A stretch of DNA of 47,402 nucleotides from Lachnospiraceae bacterium (GTDB lineage: Bacteria; Bacillota; Clostridia; Lachnospirales; Lachnospiraceae): contig JAGAQG010000065.1 in NCBI GenBank assembly GCA_017622875.1, positions 1-47,402 of the forward strand, in the 5' to 3' direction. Below the pieces are notes generated by a model. The model worked only from the letters and a program-made list of their open reading frames with translations. It had not been told where the DNA came from and searched no databases. This document shows, one piece after another, positions 42,041 through 47,402 of this stretch (the stretch's first letter is position 1; each line of letters begins with the position of its first letter). The translations under genes were made by a program, and so were the position numbers.

Positions 42041-42506
42041 GTTTATTGAACAAAATGATCGGAATCGTCAAAAATATTCAATGAGAAGCAATTTACATCA
42101 CCAATGGCGATGATTGGGGCAATGATAATGGCGATGAATTTGGCATAGAAATAAAGCATTCAACATTTGAATGGAAATGGTATTGGATTTTTATTTGAAC
42201 ATTGATTATAAAATTGAAATTTGAGAGACAGTGACTCACGAATATCTACCTAAATATTTTGTACGTATTACGATTACAAATTTGTGACCTAAATTCGTGT
42301 AAAGCGGAAATTACACGAATTCACCCGAATTTTTACACGAATCAGTCAGGAAATTACCCGAATTTTTGGCTGATAGTAGTCATATCAATTTGCGCGGATG
42401 GCATAAGCCAAGCAGAAATGCTTGCATTTCTATTTGGCGCCGCCCGCGAATCTGAGAAACTCGCAAGGATAGTTTCTCAAGCTTTCGTCTAAAAAGGAGA
42501 TTTTTG
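42041..42506 (+). other. Non-coding region with inverted and direct repeats
   Basis: No supported gene. From 42280 a repeat-rich block begins. A perfect 11-bp inverted repeat, AATTCGTGTAA (42292-42302) and TTACACGAATT (42311-42321), is followed by two further copies of ACACGAA and two of ACCCGAATTTTT within 50 bp. A second hairpin GAGAAACT / AGTTTCTC is at about 42452-42477, just ahead of the uvrB fragment. A 77-codon frame crossing the region is not believable. Confidence 0.5.
42280..42304 (+). repeat. 25-bp direct repeat, copy 1
   Basis: This copy starts ATTTGTGACCTAAATT and runs on into CGTGTAAAG. It matches 42882-42906 at 24 of 25 positions. The two copies bracket the uvrB fragment. Confidence 0.7.
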
Positions 42507-42779
42507 ATGGAAAAATTCATACTACACTCCGAATATAAACCAACCGGCGACCAGCCGGAAGCCATAAAAGCACTGGTGGATGGCTTCAAAGAAGGCAATC
42601 AATTTCAGACTTTACTAGGAGTTACGGGCTCTGGTAAGACTTTTACCATGGCAAACGTCATTGAACAACTAAACAAACCAACACTCATAATTGCTCACAA
42701 TAAAACCCTCGCAGCACAGCTTTACGGAGAATTCAAGGAGTTCTTCCCGGAGAATGCGGTGGAGTATTTTGTATCTTAG
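42507..42779 (+). pseudogene. uvrB: 5' fragment of uvrB
   Basis: A 90-codon frame is the N-terminal end of the excision-repair helicase Uvr[21 protein letters not shown], then Walker [15 protein letters not shown] and [20 protein letters not shown]. It ends VEYFVS followed by TAG, where real UvrB continues YYDYYQPEAYVP; over 550 residues are missing. An AAGGAGA site is at the normal distance. The codons are clean, so truncation is recent or the piece was copied from a functional uvrB elsewhere. It has no SOS box of its own in the upstream 200 bp. Confidence 0.9.
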
Positions 42780-42881
42780 TATGGCTTTGACCTATTTGGG
42801 GTGCTGAAACGTCCATTTTGTCCAGATTTTCTGTATAATTCGGACTGAAAAACATGGTTTGGACGGAATAACACAAATCGG

Positions 42882-42906
42882 ATTTGTGACCTGAATTCGT
42901 GTAAAG
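42882..42906 (+). repeat. 25-bp direct repeat, copy 2
   Basis: Same sequence as 42280-42304 apart from one base (G for A). It lies about 100 bp after the end of the uvrB fragment. Confidence 0.7.
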
Positions 42907-42951
42907 AAAACTGTAATATATAAAGTGATAAATTATTATAAGAGATATATT

Positions 42952-43041
42952 ATGAATAAAGCAAAAAATGTAGAAAGAATGACAACCTATGTTAAAAAGG
43001 TGAATGCTTTGGTCGAGAAGAAAAAGCAGAATAGGAAATAA
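42952..43041 (+). CDS. Candidate 29-aa basic peptide
   Basis: The frame encodes MNKAKNVERMTTYVKKVNAL, then VEKKKQNRK. It is highly basic and amphipathic. The ribosome-binding site is weak (AAGAGA, about 8 bases upstream), but a proper intrinsic terminator begins 7 bases after the stop, which suggests a short stand-alone transcript. It may be the end of a larger decayed gene. No homologue is recognised. Confidence 0.4.
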   Translation: MNKAKNVERMTTYVKKVNALVEKKKQNRK

Positions 43042-43047
43042 GGTGTG

Positions 43048-43072
43048 AGAGGTAGCGGAAGCTGCCTCTTTT
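43048..43072 (+). terminator. Intrinsic terminator after the 29-aa ORF
   Basis: A 9-bp stem, AGAGGTAGC / GCTGCCTCT with a GGAA tetraloop, is followed by TTT. Confidence 0.75.
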
Positions 43073-43137
43073 ACATATCATAGGATATTTGTAAAATGAA
43101 TATTTTATACGGAATCGTATTAAATATGCAATGAAGG

Positions 43138-43420
43138 AGAGCCACCATCGCTTGTTACAGCTTTTTCCACAGCTTCGGAGATTGCACAGCCGATGCACCG
43201 TATGTGCGCATGACTTCACGTCGGAAAGGTTTTTGCTCATAAGAGCATTTTACCATATATACTTTATAGACAAGGTCAAAGTAGGAACAAGCCATGGAAA
43301 GGGCAGTACCCCATTGACCGGCTCCGGTCTCTGTTTCATATCGGCACGCAGATTATACCATGCCTTTGGCATCTCGGATTCATTCAGATAGATTTTGTAT
43401 GGGATGTTCTCGTTTTTCAT
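43138..43420 (-). pseudogene. Internally deleted trpB2 pseudogene
   Basis: Reading minus from 43420, the frame begins MKNENIPYKIYLNESEMPKA and WYNLRADMK, closely like the start of the TrpB2 gene at 30581-31957. It then jumps about 110 codons to ETGAGQWGTALSMACSYFDL in a shifted frame. That continues to CSYEQKPFRREVMRTYGA and then jumps again to GCAISEAVEKAV, after which similarity ends. At least two internal deletions and a 3' truncation have occurred. Differences from the intact copy show it was a separate paralogue, not a fresh duplicate. A T-box leader and a micro-ORF lie upstream on the same strand. Confidence 0.88.
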
Positions 43421-43475
43421 AGTCATTACCTTCAGATAAAAATAAATGTTGTTTATGTGTCTTTGATTCGCTCTG

Positions 43476-43520
43476 TTACTTCGGCGCCATCATTCGACGC
43501 CATCGTTTGGTTAATAACAT
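43476..43520 (-). CDS. Candidate 14-aa leader peptide ahead of the trpB2 pseudogene
   Basis: The frame MLLTKRWRRMMAPK starts 8 bases after a strong GAGGAGG site and stops about 55 bp before the trpB2 pseudogene start. It lies downstream of the T-box terminator. It has one tryptophan codon and four Arg/Lys in a row around it. It may be a translated leader in the old trpB2 operon, or a chance frame. Confidence 0.4.
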   Translation of the reverse strand: MLLTKRWRRMMAPK

Positions 43521-43595
43521 TATATTCGCCTCCTCGTAATACAGGAAAACTCCATTGGTTTTTATTCTGAGCCAGGGATTTTGAAAACAAAAAAC

Positions 43596-43790
43596 GCCCT
43601 TGACAGAATATAGCTATCTGTCAAGGACGAATCACGTACAAATATAAAGAGTACGACACTATCCGCGGTGCCACCTTGATTCATAGGAATGCTCCTATGC
43701 ATTTAGCAGGATACCAACATATCCCCGGCACTGACGTATGCCCACACGTTGCAGAATACTGGGTGTCAATAGGCGGTTTCAAAAAAATCA
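43596..43790 (-). promoter_or_regulatory. T-box riboswitch leader (probably tryptophan-type, partly decayed)
   Basis: On the minus strand the sequence AAGGTGGCACCGCGG (about 43662-43677) is the T-box that binds the uncharged tRNA 3' end. It is preceded by a stem CATAGGA / TCCTATG (stem III position). It is followed by a terminator, CCTTGACAGA / TCTGTCAAGG, and TTTTTT at about 43596-43625. The upstream stem I could not be fully folded, and the specifier codon is not assigned. The gene downstream is a trpB2 remnant, so tryptophan is the likely effector. Confidence 0.85.
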
Positions 43791-43887
43791 AAACATTTTT
43801 ATGGAAGAACGCAGTTCGATGCTGGTTCAGGCATATATTCAGATGATGCTCATTTCAGAAATTCGAAAAAACTTCTTTGAGTTGGAT

Positions 43888-44544
43888 TTATTCTTGAACA
43901 TACTGTTGCATATACAGCATGTCCATTACAAGAATCTTCTGATTCTGAATATCAATTATCCCCTGTTCTTTTAAATTGTGTAGGATGCGGTTAACGCTGT
44001 TTCTGGTAGAAATACCACAGAATCCCGCAATATCTTCATTTGTAACAGGAAAATCTATCAGCCAACCATTTTTATGTTCTTTCCCAAATTGATGAACTAA
44101 AGTATAGAGGAATGCGCAGACGGCACCAGTTCTTCCATTCATGCTCATTAGCTGTTGCCGTTGGATGGCTTCGGCCAGATTTAAGCGATAGTATTCCTTG
44201 ACGTAATCTTGGAGTTTCCTATCATTATTTATATAATTCCAGAATTCAACTCTGGGGATTAAATAAAATGTAGCTTCTTCTGTTTCGACACGAACATTGA
44301 ATGGGGCTGAGGTATAGCTGCTGATCTCATCTCGAAGCAGAGAAATAATGTTAGGTCCTTTCAGATAAGCAATGTTAAATTCTCGTCCGTCCTTGAGAAT
44401 AATACTGGTTTTAACGACTCCTTCTTTGAGAATATAGGTATACTGCTGCTCCAGCCCGCAATATGTCAGGTAAGCATGGCGTTTACGGGTAATGGTGGGA
44501 ATATTTCTTTGACTTAAAAAGGATAAAAGATAGCTGTTATTCAT
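43888..44544 (-). CDS. Crp/Fnr-family regulator of the lactate racemase locus
   Basis: A 218-aa regulator. Residues 20-130 form a cyclic-nucleotide-binding-type beta barrel (YTYILKEGVVKTSIILKDGREFNIAYLKGPNIISLL). The C-terminal winged helix is at about 150-215, with VTNEDIAGFCGISTRNSVNRILHNLKEQGIIDI. No iron-sulphur cysteine cluster like FNR is seen. The start is ATG 44544 with GGAGGGG upstream. It is divergent from larA. In Lactobacillus plantarum a Crp/Fnr protein, LarR, activates lar genes in response to L-lactate; the layout here suggests the same role, not proven. Confidence 0.87.
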   Translation of the reverse strand: MNNSYLLSFLSQRNIPTITRKRHAYLTYCGLEQQYTYILKEGVVKTSIILKDGREFNIAYLKGPNIISLLRDEISSYTSAPFNVRVETEEATFYLIPRVEFWNYINNDRKLQDYVKEYYRLNLAEAIQRQQLMSMNGRTGAVCAFLYTLVHQFGKEHKNGWLIDFPVTNEDIAGFCGISTRNSVNRILHNLKEQGIIDIQNQKILVMDMLYMQQYVQE

Positions 44545-44605
44545 CAAACCCCTCCTTATTTTCTGTTTCTCTGCTTATTCTTATAAAGCAAAACGCAAAA
44601 AACGT

Positions 44606-44630
44606 CAACAAATGTTACTATCAAATGTGG
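44606..44630 (+). promoter_or_regulatory. Candidate Lar-box region upstream of larA
   Basis: CAAATGT occurs twice in direct order, at 44609 and 44622 (13 bp apart). The first lies within the short dyad AACAAATGTT (44608-44617). It lies between the divergent regulator gene and larA and may be the regulator's binding site. The match to a known Lar box cannot be tested here. Confidence 0.35.
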
Positions 44631-44687
44631 TTTTTGTATGTATTGAAATATGCCATACTCTTTCAAAAATGAAAGGAGTTATAAATT

Positions 44688-45968
44688 ATGTTTAAAATGG
44701 AAGTACCTTATGACAAAAGAATAATGCAAATAAGTCTGGAAGATAAGAATTTAGCTGGAGTACTTGTAGGGAGACAAAGTGATTATGTTAGTGACAAAAG
44801 TGAAAAAGAGATTGTGGAGGAATCTTTGGATCATGTCATTGGTTCACAGACATTAGAGGAACTTGCAAAAGGTAAGAAGGACATTGTAATTATCAGCTCT
44901 GATCATACTCGTCCGGTTCCATCAAAAATTATTACGCCAATCCTTCTTCGAAGAATTAGGAGTGTGTCACCAGATGCAAGAATCAGAATTCTTGTTGCCA
45001 CAGGATTTCACCGTCCAAGTACCAAAGAAGAGCTAATTGATAAATACGGAAAAGAAATCGTTGAAAATGAAGAAATTGTCATGCATATTGCGAAAGATGA
45101 CAACTCCATGAAAAAAATCGGAACTTTGCCAAGTGGAGGTGCATGCATTATCAATAAGATTGCGGCAGATGCTGACCTTCTTATTGCTGAAGGATTTATT
45201 GAAGCACATTTTTTTGCAGGATTTTCTGGAGGTAGAAAGTCTGTTCTTCCAGGAATTGCTTCTTATAAAACAATTATGGCGAATCACAGCGGAGAGTTCA
45301 TCAATGATAAGAACTCACGTACAGGAAATCTAAAGTTTAACCTGGTTCATGAGGATATGGTTTATGCAGCACGCAAAGCTGGACTTGCCTTTATCGTTAA
45401 CGTAGTTTTAAACGGGGAACATAAGATTATCGGTTCTTTTGCAGGAGATATGGAGAAAGCGCATGAGAAAGGTTGCGATTTTGTGCGTTCTCTGGCATGC
45501 GTTAAGAGAGTAGACTGTGACATTGCAATTTCCACAAATGGCGGATATCCTTTGGATCAGAATATTTATCAAGCCGTTAAGGGAATGACTGCTGCAGAAG
45601 CAACGCTTCCGGAAGACGGTGTAATCATCATGGTTGCGGGCTGCCGTGACGGTCATGGAGGACAGGATTTCTATGATAATATTGCAAATGTAAAAGAACC
45701 GGGCGAATTTCTGGAAAAAGCAATTCATACACCAAGACTAGAGACAGCTCCGGAACAGTGGACCAGCCAGATTCTTGCCAGAATTTTGGTGCATCATAAA
45801 GTGATTCTCGTTTCTGATCTTGTAGATCCTAAGCTTGTTTTGGGGTTGCATATGGAACTGGCATCAACAGTGGATGAAGCTTTGGAAAAAGCATTCGCTC
45901 TTAAGGGAAAGAATGCAAAGGTCGCTGTCATTCCAGACGGGTTGGGTGTTGTAGTGGAAGAACAATAA
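44688..45968 (+). CDS. larA: Nickel-dependent lactate racemase
   Basis: A 426-aa enzyme that interconverts L- and D-lactate using a nickel-pincer nucleotide cofactor. The key residues fall at the known positions: His108 in ATGFHRP, His174 in EAHFFAGF, the cofactor-linked Lys184 in SGGRKSVLPG and His200 in MANHSGE. SSDHTRPVPSKI is near residues 70-81. An AAAGGAG site precedes the ATG. It is the first gene of an operon with a LarD-type channel, and the divergent Crp/Fnr protein is probably its regulator. The cofactor genes larB, larC and larE are not in this window. Confidence 0.96.
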   Translation: MFKMEVPYDKRIMQISLEDKNLAGVLVGRQSDYVSDKSEKEIVEESLDHVIGSQTLEELAKGKKDIVIISSDHTRPVPSKIITPILLRRIRSVSPDARIRILVATGFHRPSTKEELIDKYGKEIVENEEIVMHIAKDDNSMKKIGTLPSGGACIINKIAADADLLIAEGFIEAHFFAGFSGGRKSVLPGIASYKTIMANHSGEFINDKNSRTGNLKFNLVHEDMVYAARKAGLAFIVNVVLNGEHKIIGSFAGDMEKAHEKGCDFVRSLACVKRVDCDIAISTNGGYPLDQNIYQAVKGMTAAEATLPEDGVIIMVAGCRDGHGGQDFYDNIANVKEPGEFLEKAIHTPRLETAPEQWTSQILARILVHHKVILVSDLVDPKLVLGLHMELASTVDEALEKAFALKGKNAKVAVIPDGLGVVVEEQ

Positions 45969-45997
45969 GAGAAAATACATGAAAGGATATTTAAGAG

Positions 45998-46708
45998 ATG
46001 ATACATAATATAATGTCAGAGTTCTTAGGAACTGCCCTGATGATTGTTTTTGGTGTTGGAGTTCATTGTGACGAAGTATTGAATAAAACAAAATATAGAG
46101 GAAGCGGACATTTATTTGCGATTACTACATGGGGATTCGGGATTACCATCGTGTTGATGGTATTTGGAGGAGTCTGCATCAATCCTGCAATGGCTTTCGC
46201 ACAGGCAATTCTTGGCATGATTCCGTGGAACTGTTTTATACCTTATTGTGTGGCAGAATTTCTTGGAGGATTATGCGGAGCATGCATTGTTTATGTAATG
46301 TATGCAGATCATTTTAAAGCGAGTGAAAACGTTGTTGATTCGGTGGCAATTCGAAATATATTTTCTACGAACCCAAATATCCGAAATCTTTCGAGAAATT
46401 TCTTTGTGGAAGCATTTGATACTTTTGTCTTTTTGTCATCAGTTCTTGGTATTGCAAAATATTCTGAAAAAATGCTTCCTATCGGAGTGGGAATTTTGGT
46501 ATGGGCAGTAGGTATGGGCCTGGGAGGCCCTACAGGCTTTGCCATGAATCCAGCCCGAGATTTAGGTCCGCGTCTGGCATATACATTATTGCCAATTAAA
46601 AATAAGACGGATAATGATTGGCAATACGGATTACTTGTTCCGGGGATTGCGCCTTTTGTAGGGGCTGTATGTGCGGCATTATTTGTAAGAGGGTTTCTTG
46701 GAATTTAA
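45998..46708 (+). CDS. larD: Aquaporin/glycerol facilitator family channel, LarD-like
   Basis: A 236-aa membrane protein of the MIP family with six helices and two half-helices. The first NPA box is CINPAMAFAQA near residues 60-70 and the second MNPARDLGPRL near residues 182-192. It starts 29 bp after larA. In lactobacilli the lar operon carries LarD, which passes lactic acid across the membrane. The position supports this role, although glycerol transport cannot be excluded. The start has AAAGGATATT, a modest site. Confidence 0.88.
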   Translation: MIHNIMSEFLGTALMIVFGVGVHCDEVLNKTKYRGSGHLFAITTWGFGITIVLMVFGGVCINPAMAFAQAILGMIPWNCFIPYCVAEFLGGLCGACIVYVMYADHFKASENVVDSVAIRNIFSTNPNIRNLSRNFFVEAFDTFVFLSSVLGIAKYSEKMLPIGVGILVWAVGMGLGGPTGFAMNPARDLGPRLAYTLLPIKNKTDNDWQYGLLVPGIAPFVGAVCAALFVRGFLGI

Positions 46709-46808
46709 TATATAATTTCTGATTCAAGATCCCTGTGTAAGTTTAGTTAAACAATTTAAAAAGATACTATATGGTAATGGAAAATGATAGATGAAAGGAG
46801 AAAGCCAA

Positions 46809-47375
46809 ATGCATAAAACAACAAAAAAACTTACTTTATCAGCCATGTTTATAGCGGTTGGTATGGTTCTGCCTTTTTTGACAGGACAAATTCAGCAAAT
46901 TGGAAATATGTTGCTTCCGATGCATCTTCCAGTTATTCTGTGCGGCTTGATATGCGGATGGCAGTACGGAGCATTAGTCGGTTTTATTCTTCCGTTTCTG
47001 CGTTCGGTTACATTCGGGATGCCGCCTTTGTTCCCTACAGCCATTGCGATGGCATTTGAATTGGCTACTTACGGATTGGTTATAGGATTTATCTATGGAC
47101 GTTCTCACTGGCAATGTTTGATTTCTCTATATAGATCGCTGATTGCGGCTATGATCGCAGGGCGAATTGTTTGGGGCATTGTCCAGATTGTATTGCTTGG
47201 ACTAATTGGAAAATCTTTTACATGGCAGATGTTTATAGCAGGTGCCTTGTTAAACGCCGTTCCTGGAATTCTTGTGCAGTTGACATTAATTCCTACTATT
47301 ATGGTCGCATTAAATCGTACGGGTTTGGTAATTTTTCAGAGAAAGCAGCCGTTAGAAAATTTGGCTGTTCGGTAA
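46809..47375 (+). CDS. ECF transporter S component, substrate unknown
   Basis: A 188-aa membrane protein with about five or six helices of the ECF S-component fold. The opening KKLTLSAMFIAVGMVLPFLTGQ and the LLPMHLPVILCGLICGWQYGALVGFILPFLRSVTFGMPPLFP region (seen in parts) are typical of PF12822-type vitamin-binding components. The start is at 46809, with AAAGGAGA upstream. It follows the larD-like gene by 100 bp on the same strand. It may bind a vitamin, or supply a nickel-cofactor precursor given its neighbours. The energy-coupling ATPases and T component are not present here. Confidence 0.78.
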   Translation: MHKTTKKLTLSAMFIAVGMVLPFLTGQIQQIGNMLLPMHLPVILCGLICGWQYGALVGFILPFLRSVTFGMPPLFPTAIAMAFELATYGLVIGFIYGRSHWQCLISLYRSLIAAMIAGRIVWGIVQIVLLGLIGKSFTWQMFIAGALLNAVPGILVQLTLIPTIMVALNRTGLVIFQRKQPLENLAVR

Positions 47376-47402
47376 ATAAAAATGTTGATACAAGATATTG
47401 CA

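Noticed and set aside
42259-42492. 77-codon plus-strand frame before the uvrB fragment
   Set aside because: It spans the inverted and direct repeats, lacks a ribosome-binding site and shows no family motif.
43131-43391. 86-codon plus-strand frame
   Set aside because: It is the antisense of the trpB2 pseudogene, whose minus-strand similarity to the intact TrpB2 is clear.
39400-43800. Possible prophage or insertion sequence
   Set aside because: Gene fragments and repeats are present, but no transposase, integrase, capsid or terminase sequence was seen, and no terminal inverted repeats could be paired.
43738-43974. 78-codon plus-strand frame
   Set aside because: It overlaps the T-box leader and the end of the Crp/Fnr gene on the other strand and has no support.
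1-47402. CRISPR array
   Set aside because: No regularly spaced direct repeats with unique spacers and no cas genes were seen.

Overview
The window looks like a chromosomal segment of a Gram-positive anaerobe of the class Clostridia, most likely family Lachnospiraceae and possibly an acetogen-like genus such as Blautia; the genus is an inference. Support comes from strong GGAGG ribosome-binding sites with frequent TTG/GTG starts, short-signal lipoproteins with alanine/glutamate-rich linkers, a CIRCE heat-shock operator, T-box and SOS (LexA) elements of the Firmicutes type, a MetF/MetV/RnfC-type methylene-tetrahydrofolate reductase cluster and a nickel-dependent lactate racemase. No rRNA, transposase, integrase or CRISPR array is visible.

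Layout. 1-360: the end of a tRNA operon (partial tRNA, His, Gln, Lys, terminator). 361-940: two very small minus-strand ORFs and a dyad-containing promoter. 939-2259: a metallo-beta-lactamase-fold hydrolase and a YbaK-type deacylase. 2418-6323: a three-gene MacB-like ABC system with an unusual membrane-anchored extracellular subunit. 6456-9309: a truncated sigma-70-like protein, a threonine aldolase-like enzyme and malic enzyme. 9306-14299 (minus): a LysR regulator, an intact large membrane protein and a decayed paralogue of it. 14485-17275: a TrpXYZ-like ABC transporter, divergent from the LysR gene, with a LysR-type dyad at about -65. 17379-20364: tRNA-Leu, then an MBOAT acyltransferase and its SGNH-like partner carrying an ILEI/FAM3-like domain. 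20536-26015: a complete branched-chain amino acid ABC transporter (livJ, then livHMGF under its own promoter) plus a cytidylate kinase-like protein. 26083-33835: dihydroorotase, an XRE regulator, a class A penicillin-binding protein, endonuclease III, a TrpB2-type tryptophan synthase beta chain and phosphoglucomutase. 34100-37595: an RnfC protein with a MetV-like N-terminus, then metV and metF, together a candidate electron-input plus catalytic complex for methylene-tetrahydrofolate reduction. 37727-39283: CIRCE-controlled hsp20 and a CbpA-like dnaJ.

39400-43800 is a patchwork: an SOS box in front of a truncated RhuM-family gene, a zinc alcohol dehydrogenase, a second broken RhuM fragment joined to a foreign C-terminal tail, an intact RhuM-family gene, a 5' fragment of uvrB between near-identical 25-bp direct repeats, a 29-codon ORF with its own terminator, and a T-box leader, micro-ORF and deleted trpB2 pseudogene on the minus strand. 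It reads as a recombination-prone site accumulating gene fragments. 43888-47375 is a lactate-racemase locus: a Crp/Fnr regulator divergent from larA, a LarD-type aquaporin and an ECF transporter S component.

The most distinctive items are the MetV-RnfC fusion beside a second MetV, the sigma-like protein lacking DNA-binding regions, the SOS-box/RhuM/alcohol dehydrogenase arrangement, the orphaned T-box with its decayed trpB2, and the ILEI-like domain on the acyltransferase partner. All functions are assigned by reading the sequence; no database search was possible.
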